A DNA stretch of 64,000 bases from Vandammella animalimorsus (GCF_002285265.1 NZ_NSJB01000001.1:434001-498000); one strand, 5' to 3'; shown: positions 27,747-37,317, numbered from the stretch's first letter. Notes: generated from the letters alone by a model not told the origin. Numbers and translations are program-made.

Positions 27747-27914
27747 TAGAGCGTGTTCTGCTCAAATGTTGACGAATCCAAGACCTGGCTGCTGACTGCC
27801 ATCGCCATCTCGCAGGCGGCTCTCGTCATGCCCGCGAAGGAGGGTATCCAGCGCCACCCTTGCGCACGAGAGGGGGATTGGCAAACGGCAGCGCCGCCCA
27901 GTCAGTGTCGCGGC
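27747..27914 (+). repeat. intergenic repeat, copy 1 (~168 bp)
   Basis: Begins TAGAGCGTGTTCTG and runs to about GTCAGTGTCGCGGC. It corresponds base by base, with roughly 80-85% identity by eye, to 58342-58505 in the same orientation. The core GTCATGCCCGCGAAGG with AGGGTATCCAGCG is a degenerate REP-like palindrome that is intact in copy 2. Both copies lie between convergent genes. The remaining part of the 27624-27977 gap shows no gene. Confidence 0.75.
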
Positions 27915-27977
27915 TTCAGAGGCGATTTTTATGCGCCTTGTTGGCCGCACCAAGCCAAAAAACGCGCACGTTGAGGC

Positions 27978-28484
27978 CTATCTTGTTTCGATGCGGTTGG
28001 GCAGTTCGTTGCCGTGCGGGTCCTCGGGTATGCCGTAATGCGTGCGCATTTCCGCGCCGATGTTTTCCAGCAGCTGGCTCAGGGCGCGGACATATTGGCC
28101 GCTGCGCATGGCATCAAGCGCTGCGTCGCACAGCGCTTGCCAGCGCGCTTGCGCGACCACGGCGCTGATGCCGCGATCGGCGACGATTTCCAGCCGCCGC
28201 TGTGCAAGGTTGACGTAAACAAGCACGCCGCTGCGCGCGGCGGTATCCCACACGCGCAGATGGGCGAAGCAGTCCTCGGCACGCGCGCGCACGTCCTGAT
28301 GCCAGGCCACGCTCAAGGGCAAGTGGCGCTCGATGAGCAGACGAATTTCGCCGCTGTGGCCGCGCTCGGCTTCGGCCAGCACGCTCTCCAGCGTGTGCAT
28401 GGCTTTGTCGTTGAGCCAGCGGTGCTGCCAGGGGGCGCTGGTGAGGCTGCGCAGGGTGCGCGAGAGGGATTGTTGCATCGCCAT
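27978..28484 (-). CDS. TPM-domain protein without signal peptide
   Basis: 168 residues. The central part, with HSGEIRLLIERHLPL, AEDCFAHLRVWDTAARSGVLVYVNLAQRRLEIVADRGI and CDAALDAMRSGQYVRALSQL, fits the TPM (TLP18.3/Psb32/MOLO-1) fold in its second-half form. No signal peptide, so cytoplasmic or membrane-associated through its neighbours. It lies 10 bases after the glycine-rich TPM protein gene, as the last gene of the lemA operon. In other proteobacteria LemA and two TPM proteins occur together; their function is not firmly known. Confidence 0.85.
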   Translation of the reverse strand: MAMQQSLSRTLRSLTSAPWQHRWLNDKAMHTLESVLAEAERGHSGEIRLLIERHLPLSVAWHQDVRARAEDCFAHLRVWDTAARSGVLVYVNLAQRRLEIVADRGISAVVAQARWQALCDAALDAMRSGQYVRALSQLLENIGAEMRTHYGIPEDPHGNELPNRIETR

Positions 28485-28493
28485 TGCTGCTCC

Positions 28494-29459
28494 TTACCAG
28501 GATCCGCCGGCGCCACCGCCGGAAAAACTGCCGCCGCCGCCGCTGTAGCCGCCACCACTGCCGCCAAAGCCGCCGCCGAAGCCTCCTCCTCCCCCAAAGC
28601 CTCCCCCGAAGCCGCCGCTGAACCAGTCGTTGCCATCATCGTCATCGCGTCTGTGGCGACGGCGCGTGGCGTGCGTGTCGCTGTCGCGGGAAAAAGCCAG
28701 CCCGAAATAGAACGCCATGCCCAGCGCGAGCAGCAAGACATGGGTGATCTGCCAGGTGATGATGCCGGCAAAGCCGCCGGCGGCAAGGCCAGACAGGCCG
28801 CGCGCCACAGCGTTTTTGCGTCGCAGCATGCTCGTGGCGAAGACAAGAATGAAAAAGATCGGCAACAGGCCAAAAAGGCGCACATCGGGGTGGGCCGATG
28901 CGGGCGCGGCCCTGCCTGCGGCGCCGGACGATGCCGCTTCGCGATCGGCGGCCACCATTTCCGCCTGCACCTGCGGATCGGCTTGCAAACGGTGCGCTGC
29001 CGCTTCCAGCCCGGCGCGCACGCCGCCTGCGTAGTTGCCGTTGCGGAAATAGGGGGTGATGTCTTCGCGGATGATTTTCTTCGCGGAAATGTCGGGCAGC
29101 GCGCCTTCGATGCCGCTGCCGGTGACGATGCGCAGATTGCGGTCATTGACGGCCACAAGCAGCAGCAGGCCATTGTCGCGCGCCTTGTCGCCAAGCTGCC
29201 AGCGTTTGCCAAGCTGCATGGCGTAATCGAACGCATCCATGCCGTCAGTGGAATCGACCAGCACCACCGCGCCCTGCATCAAGCCCTGGGCATGCCAGCC
29301 GCGCAAAAGCGCATTGAGTTCGCGCTCGGCCTCTGGCGCGATCACGCCCGCCTGATCCACCACCGGAGCCTCGAGCTTGAGACTATCGGCAGGTACGGCA
29401 AATACCGCCGCCGCGCAGAAGGCCAGCCCCAGGAAAAGGGCGCGCAGCATGTGTCGCAT
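28494..29459 (-). CDS. secreted/membrane TPM-domain protein with glycine-rich tail (YgcG-like)
   Basis: 321 residues. Signal peptide (~1-24), then a TPM domain (~30-160) with VVDQAGVIAPEAERELNALL and LLLLVAVNDRNLRIVTGSGI. Two short hydrophobic segments around residues 190-240, then a charged arginine/aspartate patch and a C-terminal tail made of GGG/FGGG repeats, as in the YgcG/DUF477 group. The domain likely faces the periplasm. Its ATG overlaps the lemA stop by one base (TGATG), so it is translationally coupled. The tail repeats make it prone to length variation. Confidence 0.88.
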   Translation of the reverse strand: MRHMLRALFLGLAFCAAAVFAVPADSLKLEAPVVDQAGVIAPEAERELNALLRGWHAQGLMQGAVVLVDSTDGMDAFDYAMQLGKRWQLGDKARDNGLLLLVAVNDRNLRIVTGSGIEGALPDISAKKIIREDITPYFRNGNYAGGVRAGLEAAAHRLQADPQVQAEMVAADREAASSGAAGRAAPASAHPDVRLFGLLPIFFILVFATSMLRRKNAVARGLSGLAAGGFAGIITWQITHVLLLALGMAFYFGLAFSRDSDTHATRRRHRRDDDDGNDWFSGGFGGGFGGGGGFGGGFGGSGGGYSGGGGSFSGGGAGGSW

Positions 29460-30058
29460 CAGTTGAACTGCACTTGCGGCGCGGTGGAAATCCCCGCCTC
29501 GTTCTCGACCGTGAACTGCGCGCGGCGCGACAAGCCGGCCAGGCGCGCAATCAGGCTGGTGGGGAAGGTACGCACCGCAGTATTGAAGGCCTGCACGCCC
29601 TCGATATAGTTGCGGCGCGCCGTGGTGATGCGGTTCTCCGTGCCTTCAAGCTGGGTCATCAGATTCTCGAAATTGGTATTGGCCTTGAGCTCGGGGTAAT
29701 TCTCCGCCACCACCAGCAAACGCGACAGGGCGGAAGTCAGCTCGCTCTGCGCCTGCTGGAAGCGCTGCATTGCAGCCTCGTCGCCGAGCATCTCCGCAGT
29801 GAGCGTCACGCTGCCGACCTTGGCGCGCGCCTGGGTCACCTGCGTGAACACCGCTTCCTCGTGGCGCGCATAGCCCTTGACGGTCTCAACCAGATTCGGC
29901 ACCAGATCGGCGCGGCGCTGGTACTGGCTCACCACTTCCGACCAGCGTGCATTGACATCCTCGTCCAACCCTTGCAAGCGGTTGTAGCCGGGAATGGCAA
30001 GCGCCGCCAATGCGGCAATCAGGGCAATGACAATCGCGATACCGCTCAAACCTTTCAT
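29459..30058 (-). CDS. lemA: LemA family protein
   Basis: 199 residues from the ATG at 30058 (MKGLSGIAIVIALIAALAAL): a short N-terminal hydrophobic anchor followed by YNRLQGLDEDVNARWSEVVS and a largely helical body with RRADLVPNLVETVKGYA, the family core. It is a membrane-tethered helical protein. The role of LemA is not established; in this family it is coupled to TPM-domain proteins, as here in the order lemA, TPM with Gly tail, TPM. The MITE-like element ends 31 bases upstream of the start and so must carry or abut the operon's promoter. Confidence 0.92.
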   Translation of the reverse strand: MKGLSGIAIVIALIAALAALAIPGYNRLQGLDEDVNARWSEVVSQYQRRADLVPNLVETVKGYARHEEAVFTQVTQARAKVGSVTLTAEMLGDEAAMQRFQQAQSELTSALSRLLVVAENYPELKANTNFENLMTQLEGTENRITTARRNYIEGVQAFNTAVRTFPTSLIARLAGLSRRAQFTVENEAGISTAPQVQFN

Positions 30059-30088
30059 GTCTTTCTCCAAAAATGGTATTGGGGCTTG

Positions 30089-30251
30089 GAGCCTGTTCAA
30101 AGTCTCTGCACGGCTGGCAAGAAAGTGGGATTTGGGCGCTTTGCTGCGCCCGCAAAGCCTCACCATAGCCCCAGCCATGGTTGCGTTTTGCGCCTTGCAG
30201 CCCATCCCAAACCACTTTTTGCCCGCTCGCGCCGAGACTTTGAACAGGCTC
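30089..30251. mobile_element. MITE-like inverted-repeat element, copy 1
   Basis: 18-base perfect terminal inverted repeats GAGCCTGTTCAAAGTCTC (30089-30106 and its complement 30234-30251) bound a 163-bp element. The inner arms are also similar to each other. No coding capacity for a transposase. A relative in the opposite orientation lies at 58160-58336, sharing the GGTTTGGGATG and GATTTGGGCGCT blocks. No clear target-site duplication was seen. The rest of the gap (30252-30453) shows nothing recognisable. Confidence 0.7.
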
Positions 30252-30453
30252 TTAGAAAGCAAACATGTGCTTATCACATGCTAACTGATTGAAGTGCCAA
30301 GCAAAAACAGGTACTGCCACCATTCAAACATCAGTGCGGTGAAGTTTCGACATCTTTTGCGCCTGTTTTCCTTGGGCTGCTGCTGGGCCTGGGTGCCCAT
30401 TTTCGCGCCTGCGCTGCCATCGTGCAGGCAGGCGGGCAGCGCGCTGTGGTGGG

Positions 30454-31440
30454 TCAGTCCTGCGCGTCGTTGACCAGCACCAGCTTGCCGCGCACGTTGC
30501 GCTGGCCCATGCGGGCGTAGGCCTGTGGCAGCTCGCGCATGGGCAGGGTGGCGTCGATCACGGGCTTGATCTTGCCTTGCTGGTACCACTGGGCCAGCTG
30601 CTGCAGCATGGCGGCGTTGGCGGCGGGCTCTTTCTGGCTGAATGCGCCCCAGAACACGCCAACGATGGAGGCGCCCTTGAGCAGCGGCAGGTTCAGCGGC
30701 AGCGCGGGGATGGGGCCGGCGGCAAAGCCGATCACCAGATAGCGCCCGCGCCAGGCGATGGAGCGAAAGGCCGGCTCGGCCCACGGGCCGCCCACGGGGT
30801 CGTAGATCACGTCCGGGCCCTTGCCGTCGGTCAGCGTCTTGAGCGCCTCGCGCAGGTCCTGCTCTTGGTAGTTGATGCTGGCATCGGCGCCGATCTGCTC
30901 GCACAGGGCGCATTTCTCGGCGCTGGAGGCCGCGGCGATGACCCGGGCGCCCTGGGCCTTGGCGATCTGGATCGCGGCCGTGCCCACGCCGCCGGCGGCG
31001 CCCAGCACCAGCACGGTCTCGCCAGGCTGCAGCGCGCCGCGGTCGATCAGCGCGTGGTGGGAGGTGGCGTAGGTCATGATGAAGGCGGCCGCGTCCTCGA
31101 AGCTGAAGGCATCGGGCAGCGGCATGCACAGTCGGGCGTCGACCAGGGTGTGCGTGGCAAAGCCGCCGGTGCCGCTCAAGGCGGCCACGCGCTGGCCGGG
31201 CCGCAGGTGCTGCACGCCTTCGCCGATGGCCTCAACCACGCCGGCGTATTCCGAGCCGGGCACGAAGGGCAGGGGCGGCTTGATCTGGTATTTGTTCTGC
31301 ACGATCAGCAGATCGGGGAAGTTCAGGCTGGCGGCGTGGATGCGCACCAGCGCCTGGCCCTTGCCGGGGCTGGGCGTGGGCTGTTGCTGCCACTGCAGTT
31401 TTTCTGGGCCGGATGGGTCGCTGCAAAGCCAGGCGTGCAT
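30454..31440 (-). CDS. NADPH:quinone oxidoreductase, zinc-independent MDR family
   Basis: 328 residues. N-terminal catalytic-fold region HAASLNFPDLLIVQNKYQ, then the Rossmann domain with VLVLGAAGGVGTAAIQIAKA (~145) and the later SVRFRS-equivalent GGPWAEPAFRS. There are no catalytic zinc Cys/His ligands, so it belongs to the zeta-crystallin/QOR side of the medium-chain reductases. Substrate unknown; quinone or enone reduction with NADPH is expected. Monocistronic on the minus strand, with the ptsI gene ending 184 bases to the right. Confidence 0.88.
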   Translation of the reverse strand: MHAWLCSDPSGPEKLQWQQQPTPSPGKGQALVRIHAASLNFPDLLIVQNKYQIKPPLPFVPGSEYAGVVEAIGEGVQHLRPGQRVAALSGTGGFATHTLVDARLCMPLPDAFSFEDAAAFIMTYATSHHALIDRGALQPGETVLVLGAAGGVGTAAIQIAKAQGARVIAAASSAEKCALCEQIGADASINYQEQDLREALKTLTDGKGPDVIYDPVGGPWAEPAFRSIAWRGRYLVIGFAAGPIPALPLNLPLLKGASIVGVFWGAFSQKEPAANAAMLQQLAQWYQQGKIKPVIDATLPMRELPQAYARMGQRNVRGKLVLVNDAQD

Positions 31441-31623
31441 GGGGATGGGCTCCTTGTGGGTTGGGATGGCGGTGCAGGCAGGTTGCTTGCGGTGCGCAAG
31501 TGGTCTGCTGCAAGCGCCTGTTCAAAGAGAAAGCGCGCCATTGCAACGCAAAAAGCGCGGCCCGGCAGTAACCAAGGCATCACTTGGCAGCCCAAGGCGA
31601 CTTTGGCCTGGGCGCGGCGCGGC

Positions 31624-33639
31624 TCATGCGTCCAGCGCAGTGGGCTCGGGGCAGGGGCGGGCGCTGCGCGCCTGAGGCTGGGCGGCGGCTTCGGGCGTGC
31701 TGCCGGGGCGCTGCAGCAGCAGGGCCTTGGGGTCTTCGGCTTGCAGCACGCTGCGGGCCCAGGGCTGAAGGGCCTGGGTGTCGGCCAGCAGGATGCGCTC
31801 TTTGACGGCCAGGATTTGCGCCGGGTGCATGGAGAAGGAGCGCAGCCCCAGGCCCAGCAGCAGCTCGGTCAGTTCGGGCTCGCCGGCGATTTCGCCGCAG
31901 ACGCACACGGGCTTGCCGCGCGCCTGGCAGCGCTGGATGACGTGGGCGATCAGTTGCAACACGGCCGGGTGGGTGGCGTCGAACAAATGGGCCACGGATT
32001 CGTCGGCGCGGTCCACGGCCAGGGTGTATTGCGTCAGGTCGTTGGTGCCCAGGGAGACGAAGTCGAAGCGCTGCAGGAACTGGTCGATGGTCAGCGCGGC
32101 GGCGGGCACCTCGATCATTGCGCCCACCAGCACGGGGCCGAATGGCGTCTGGCTGGCGCGCAGTTCCTCGCGGGCCAGCTCCAGCTGGGCCAGCGCCTGC
32201 TGGATTTCCTGCCGCTGGCCCAGCATGGGAAAGAGGATGCGCAGCGGCCCGTGCACGGCGGCGCGCAGCAGCGCGCGCAGCTGGGTGCGGAACATGGCCG
32301 GGCTGGCCAGGCTCCAGCGGATGGCGCGCAGCCCCAGGGCGGAGTGCTCCTGCATCTGGCGGCTGACGGCCTGGCCGTCCAGCGCCTTGTCCGCGCCGAT
32401 GTCCACGGTGCGGATGGTCACGGGCAGGCCCTGCATGGCCAGCATGGCGTCGCGGTAGGCGCGGTATTGCTCTTGCTCGTCGGGCAAGGTGCCCTGGCGC
32501 CCCATGAAGAGAAATTCGCTGCGAAACAGCCCGACGCCGACGGCGCTGTTGCTCAGCGCGGCGGCGCAGTCGCCGGGCAGCTCGATGTTGGCCAGCAGCT
32601 CGATGCCCTGGCCATCGTGCGTGATGGCCGGGGTGTAGCGTAGGCGCTGGCGGCGCTGGCGCACCTGTTGCAGCTGCTGCTGCAGCTGGCGGTAGTGCGC
32701 CAGGGTGGCGGCATCGGGATCGACGATGACCTGGCCGGCATCGGCGTGCACGATCAGCAGGCAGTCCTGGGTGATGCGGCCGGTGGCGCTCTTGGCGCCG
32801 ACCACGGCGGGGATGTCCAGGCTGCGCGCGACGATGGCGGTGTGCGAGGTGGCGCCGCCGGTGTCGACGACGAAGCCGGCAAAGATGTTTTGCCGAAAGT
32901 GCAGCATGTCTGCCGGGGCCAGCTCGTGCGCGACGACGATCAGCGGCAGCTCCTCGGCGGCCGGGGCTGGGGCGCTCTGTTCAGCCTGGCCGGCCTGGTC
33001 GGCCTGGGGGGGCTGCGCCGCGGCGGGCAGGGGCGGGGCTGCTTGGTGCGCTTGGTGCGCTTGGTGCGCTTGGTGCGCTTGGTGCGCTTGGGGCGCCGGG
33101 GCCTTGGGGGCGGCCTGGGCCTGCTGGATGGCGCTGAGGGCCGCGCCCAGCGCGCCCGGCGGCGGCGCGGCGGCCTGGCCGGGGGCCTGGCGGTCCTGCG
33201 CCTGGATGCATTGCACGACGCGGGCGATGAGTTGCTCCAGATCGCTCTTGCGCTCGCGCAGGTAGTCGTCGTCCATGGCGTCGAATTCGCGCGCGTACTG
33301 GGCCAATTGCTGCATCAGCGCCCATTCGGCGTTGTAGCGGCGCTGGCGCACGAAGGCGGCCGCGCCTTGCTGCAGCGCCTCGTCCTCCAGCAGCATGGCG
33401 TGCACGTCCAGCAGCGCATGCAGATCGCTGGAGGCCGGGTCGTCGGCAATGCTGTGCTGCACGCGGCGCAGCTCGCCAATGGCCAGGGCAAAGCCTTTTT
33501 CCAGGCGCTGCAGCTCGCGCGCCACCTGGGCCTTGCCGACCAGGTAGTGCTGCACGGGCAGCGGCTCCTTGCCCAGCAGCAGGGCCCGGCCAATGGCGAT
33601 GCCGCTTGAGACGGCGATGCCTTGGATGGGGGGTTTCAT
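31624..33639 (-). CDS. ptsI: PTS enzyme I with a long low-complexity linker
   Basis: 671 residues against ~575 in E. coli EI; the extra length is mainly a linker at ~155-225 rich in Ala, Gln and Pro that includes five AHQ units. N-terminal HPr-binding domain (~1-150); swivelling phosphohistidine region DTGGATSHTAIVARSLDIP with the active His; then the PEP-binding barrel with GVGLFRSEFLFM, ILFPMLGQRQEI, FVSLGTNDLTQYTLAVDR and VCGEIAGEP. It moves phosphate from PEP to HPr. Start at 33639 after GGAGAGGAGAA. With HPr and a mannose-type EIIA but no permease here, a regulatory PTS is likely. Confidence 0.95.
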   Translation of the reverse strand: MKPPIQGIAVSSGIAIGRALLLGKEPLPVQHYLVGKAQVARELQRLEKGFALAIGELRRVQHSIADDPASSDLHALLDVHAMLLEDEALQQGAAAFVRQRRYNAEWALMQQLAQYAREFDAMDDDYLRERKSDLEQLIARVVQCIQAQDRQAPGQAAAPPPGALGAALSAIQQAQAAPKAPAPQAHQAHQAHQAHQAHQAAPPLPAAAQPPQADQAGQAEQSAPAPAAEELPLIVVAHELAPADMLHFRQNIFAGFVVDTGGATSHTAIVARSLDIPAVVGAKSATGRITQDCLLIVHADAGQVIVDPDAATLAHYRQLQQQLQQVRQRRQRLRYTPAITHDGQGIELLANIELPGDCAAALSNSAVGVGLFRSEFLFMGRQGTLPDEQEQYRAYRDAMLAMQGLPVTIRTVDIGADKALDGQAVSRQMQEHSALGLRAIRWSLASPAMFRTQLRALLRAAVHGPLRILFPMLGQRQEIQQALAQLELAREELRASQTPFGPVLVGAMIEVPAAALTIDQFLQRFDFVSLGTNDLTQYTLAVDRADESVAHLFDATHPAVLQLIAHVIQRCQARGKPVCVCGEIAGEPELTELLLGLGLRSFSMHPAQILAVKERILLADTQALQPWARSVLQAEDPKALLLQRPGSTPEAAAQPQARSARPCPEPTALDA
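33042..33095 (-). repeat. 9-bp minisatellite inside ptsI
   Basis: Five perfect copies of CTTGGTGCG (33042-33086) and a sixth CTTGGGGCG (33087-33095) on the plus strand, encoding five AHQ tripeptides. Perfect 9-bp units conserve the frame, so copy-number slippage changes linker length without disrupting the enzyme. Confidence 0.9.
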
Positions 33640-33713
33640 GCGTGTTCTCCTCTCCTCGAAATGTGCCGCGCCGGCTTTGCCGGCCGCGCCCGCTGGCGGC
33701 TGTGGCGCGCCGC

Positions 33714-33983
33714 TCATTCGCCTTCGCCAAAGCGCTCGGCAATCAGCTCCAGCAGGGCCTGCATGGCCTGTTCTTCTTGTTCGCCCTCGGTTTCGAGCTG
33801 CACCTGCGCGCCCTGACCGGCGGCCAGCATCATCACGCCCATGATGCTTTTGGCGTTGATGCGACGCCCATTGCGCGCCATCCACACCTGGCAGGGAAAG
33901 CTGCTGGCCAACTTGGTCAGCTTGGCGGAGGCGCGCGCGTGCAGGCCCAGTTTGTTGACGATGGTGGCGGTGGCTTGAATCAT
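33714..33983 (-). CDS. ptsH: PTS phosphocarrier protein HPr
   Basis: 89 residues, the standard HPr length. NKLGLHARASAKLTKLAS contains the phosphorylated His15, and NAKSIMGVMMLAAGQG has the Ser46-type regulatory site targeted by HPr kinase in bacteria that have it. It relays phosphate from EI to EIIA. Start overlaps the EIIA stop (ATGA) and the EI gene follows 74 bases further on, giving the order EIIA, HPr, EI. Confidence 0.95.
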   Translation of the reverse strand: MIQATATIVNKLGLHARASAKLTKLASSFPCQVWMARNGRRINAKSIMGVMMLAAGQGAQVQLETEGEQEEQAMQALLELIAERFGEGE

Positions 33984-34411
33984 GCGCAGGCGGGGCAGGT
34001 GGATGGGGCTGCGCCGGGCGCGGCGGCAATGCCCTGCACGCCGCCGCTTTGGGCGCGCTCGAGCAGCACGGGCAGCGTTTCGTGGCGGTAGGTCAGGCTG
34101 CGCAGCAGCATGGGCAGGTTGACGCCTGCCAGCACTTGGGCGGCAACGCCGCGCGCAGCGCACCATTGCTGCAGCGCGCAGGCCATGTGGTAGGGGGTGG
34201 CGCCTACCACGTCGGTGAGCAGCAGCACGGGCGCGGGCGATGCGCCCAGCAGCGCCGGCGCCTGCGCCAGGCCCCAGGCGGTATCGTGCGTGGGCTGCAC
34301 GTCCAGCGTCAGCACGTGCTGCGCCAGCTCGACCAGCACATGGGCGGCGCAGGCCTTCAGGGCGCTGGCCAGAGGGGCGTGGGCGACGATCAGGATGCGG
34401 CAGGCGGGCAT
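33980..34411 (-). CDS. PTS mannose/fructose-family EIIA protein (ManX-like)
   Basis: 143 residues from the ATG at 34411. RILIVAHAPLASALKACAAH carries the phosphohistidine at ~10; VLLLTDVVGATPYHMACALQ and LAGVNLPMLLRSLTYRHE are the family's conserved core. There is no IIB or IIC partner in the window, so it is probably a regulatory single-domain EIIA, as in other betaproteobacteria where it is linked to HPr and EI. The start lacks a strong ribosome site. In relatives gshB often lies upstream; here an MFS gene does. Confidence 0.88.
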   Translation of the reverse strand: MPACRILIVAHAPLASALKACAAHVLVELAQHVLTLDVQPTHDTAWGLAQAPALLGASPAPVLLLTDVVGATPYHMACALQQWCAARGVAAQVLAGVNLPMLLRSLTYRHETLPVLLERAQSGGVQGIAAAPGAAPSTCPACA

Positions 34412-34473
34412 GGCAATGACTGGGGAAATGGCGGGTGTGCAAGAGCCTGTGCAAAGCGCAAGCGGTGCGCCGA

Positions 34474-35760
34474 TCATACGCGCTGTGCGCGCCCATCTGG
34501 CCCGGCGGCGGGCTGAGGCGGCGGCACGCGCCGCCACAGGAACCAGCCCAGCGCCAGCAGCTTGCACAGCCACAGCAGCAGCATCGCGCCTTGGTAGGCC
34601 GCCGACTGCGACCAGCCCAGCGTTTGCAGCAGGTCAATGGCCAGGCCCAGGCCCCATTGCACGAAGAAGGTGCCAGTGAAGATCACCAGGTTGAAGGCCG
34701 TCAGCGCCCGCCCGGCCAGCTGGCTGGGAAACAACTGGGCCAGCTTGGGCTGCACCAGGGAGAAGCCGGTCAGGCTCAGGCAATAGAGCGCCCAGTGCGG
34801 CCAGCGGCTGTCCGTGCCCTGCCAGACCACCCAGGGCAGCACCAGCAGGCCCAGCAGCATGGTGCCCAGCGTCAGCGACTCCAGCCGCAGGCCGCGCCGC
34901 TCCAGCGGCGCGGCCACCAGGCCCCAAGCAAAAAAGGCCAGCATCATGGCGGTGTTGATGCCCAGCAGGCCGGCGGCGGCCTGCTCGGCCGTTTGCCCGG
35001 AAACATCGCGCAGCCAGGGGCCGGCCCAGAGCGTCAGGATGGCAAACAGCCCGCCATAGCCGAAAAAGGCCAGCGGGGCGACGCTGATGAAGCGGCGATC
35101 GCGCAGTACCACGCCGTAGCCCTTGAGGATGTCCAGCGCCGAGGCCGGCGCGCCCAGGCCGGGCGGGGTCAGCACGCTGCCCGATGCCGACCAGCGCGGC
35201 AGGCCCAGCAGCAGCCCCAGCAGCGCCAGCGCGCCCGCGCCGCACCAGGCCCAGAACACGCCGCGCCAGCCCAGCTGCGGCAGCAGCCATTGCACGGGCA
35301 GGGTGGACAGCAGCATGCCCAGCGCGCCGACCATTTGCATCCAGGCGTTGGCGCGCACCTGGGCCGCCGGGCTGTACCAGCGGCGGTAGGCCGTCAGCGG
35401 CGCCATCAGGCCGGCGGCCAGCCCCAGGCCCAGCAGCGTGCGGCCCAGCAGCATTTGAGGGAAAGTCTGGGCCGCCGCCGTCATGGCGCCGCCCAGCAGC
35501 GCCACGCAGAGAAAGGCCACGGCGGTGCGCGGCGGGCCAAAGCGATCCAGGCAAATGCCCAGCGGGATTTGCATCAGGCAAAAGCCGATGAAATAGCTGC
35601 CGGCCAGCAGCCCCAGGGCGCCAGAGTCCAGCGCGAAGCTGGCGCTGAGCGCGGGCGCCAGCGTGGCGGTGACGGCCCGCACCAGCATCGAGAGCAGATA
35701 CACCAGCGCAAACAGCAGGAATACGCGGATGGCGGCAGCGCGCGGCAGAAGCTGGTTCAT
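34474..35760 (-). CDS. MFS transporter of unknown substrate
   Basis: 428 residues, about twelve hydrophobic helices. The helix 2-3 loop GICLDRFGPPRTAVAF is the MFS signature. A charged central loop around residues 205-225. The C-terminal tail is Pro/Arg-rich (RRVPPPQPAAGPDGRAQRV). It lies 62 bases upstream of the EIIA gene and 24 bases after yggS, so it may be cotranscribed with both. It resembles nitrate/cyanate/aromatic acid-type members in general shape only; no substrate can be assigned. Confidence 0.86.
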   Translation of the reverse strand: MNQLLPRAAAIRVFLLFALVYLLSMLVRAVTATLAPALSASFALDSGALGLLAGSYFIGFCLMQIPLGICLDRFGPPRTAVAFLCVALLGGAMTAAAQTFPQMLLGRTLLGLGLAAGLMAPLTAYRRWYSPAAQVRANAWMQMVGALGMLLSTLPVQWLLPQLGWRGVFWAWCGAGALALLGLLLGLPRWSASGSVLTPPGLGAPASALDILKGYGVVLRDRRFISVAPLAFFGYGGLFAILTLWAGPWLRDVSGQTAEQAAAGLLGINTAMMLAFFAWGLVAAPLERRGLRLESLTLGTMLLGLLVLPWVVWQGTDSRWPHWALYCLSLTGFSLVQPKLAQLFPSQLAGRALTAFNLVIFTGTFFVQWGLGLAIDLLQTLGWSQSAAYQGAMLLLWLCKLLALGWFLWRRVPPPQPAAGPDGRAQRV

Positions 35761-35784
35761 GGTGTGGCGCGGGGGCTTGCCCGG

Positions 35785-36516
<732 letters not shown>

Positions 36517-36677
36517 GGCAGATGGGCCGGTCAAGGCGTGGGAGCAAAAATGCCGCCGATTGTAGGTGGATGCAGCCGAGGCAACGCCTGCGCGCGGCGT
36601 CGGGTCCGGGCCATTCGCCGCAACCCCGATGAACCTGGGCGGGCGCGGCCTGGCATTCAGAGGGCGCAGAGTCTGGC

Positions 36678-36683
36678 TATAAT
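36678..36683 (+). promoter_or_regulatory. rpsO promoter -10 box
   Basis: A perfect TATAAT at 36678-36683, 88 bases ahead of the rpsO start. The -35 position is poor (ATTCAG at 36655-36660). Strength is inferred from the consensus hexamer only. Confidence 0.55.
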
Positions 36684-36770
36684 CGCGCGTTTTTCACGCC
36701 GCAGCGCATTTCCTGTTGCGGCGCCTGTGGTAACGGGGGCAGCGGCCCTCAAAAGAAGGAAATTGACATC

Positions 36771-37037
36771 ATGATCGAAGCATCGACCAAGGCCGAACTC
36801 ATCAAGGACAATGCGCGCAGCGCCAACGACACCGGCAGCCCTGAAGTGCAGGTGGCCCTGCTGACCGCTCGCATCAACGAGCTGACGCCGCACTTCAAGC
36901 AACACGCCAAGGACCACCACGGCCGCCGCGGCCTGCTGCGCATGGTCAGCCGCCGTCGCAAGCTGCTGGACTACCTCAAGCGCAAGGACGCGGAGCGCTA
37001 CACCGCGCTGATCGCCAAGCTGGGTCTGCGCAAGTAA
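36771..37037 (+). CDS. rpsO: 30S ribosomal protein S15
   Basis: 88 residues, the universal S15 length. [36 protein letters not shown] is the diagnostic core, ending in [17 protein letters not shown]. It binds 16S rRNA in the small subunit platform and in many bacteria represses its own translation. The preceding AGAAGGAAA is the ribosome site. It precedes pnp with a processing region in between, the usual rpsO-pnp arrangement. Confidence 0.98.
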   Translation: MIEASTKAELIKDNARSANDTGSPEVQVALLTARINELTPHFKQHAKDHHGRRGLLRMVSRRRKLLDYLKRKDAERYTALIAKLGLRK

Positions 37038-37151
37038 TGCCATTTGCCGGTGGCAGCGAGGCGGCAAGTGTGAGCGCAGGCATTGTCAGACCAAGGCCTG
37101 CGCGCGCGACTTGGCCATGCTGTCACTGGACATGGGGTTGAACGGATCTCG

Positions 37152-37210
37152 AATGCAGGAACGCCTGGGTTTGCTCTGAAGCACTCAGGCGTTCCTGCAT
37201 TTTCTTTTTC
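37152..37210 (+). terminator. rpsO terminator/processing hairpin
   Basis: A perfect 16-base stem AATGCAGGAACGCCTG (37152-37167) with its complement (37186-37201), loop of 18 bases, followed by TTCTTTTTCT. It would terminate a fraction of rpsO transcripts, or be the rpsO 3' end. Confidence 0.8.
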
Positions 37211-37258
37211 TCCGCCTGCTGAGCCAGGCGGGCAGAACAGGGCAGATCGAAGCTGTGT

Positions 37259-37317
37259 CATTCCATGGGGGTTGACGCCCCGCGCCGACAAGCGTCGGCG
37301 CCAGCCTCCATGGAATG
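37259..37317 (+). promoter_or_regulatory. branched hairpin in pnp leader, likely RNase III site
   Basis: Outer stem CATTCCATGG (37259-37268) with its complement at 37308-37317, enclosing an inner stem GCGCCGAC (37282-37289)/GTCGGCGC (37294-37301). Pnp leaders in enterobacteria carry an RNase III-cleaved stem used for autoregulation; this may serve the same role. A smaller hairpin, CCGCCTG/CAGGCGG, lies at 37212-37231. Confidence 0.55.
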
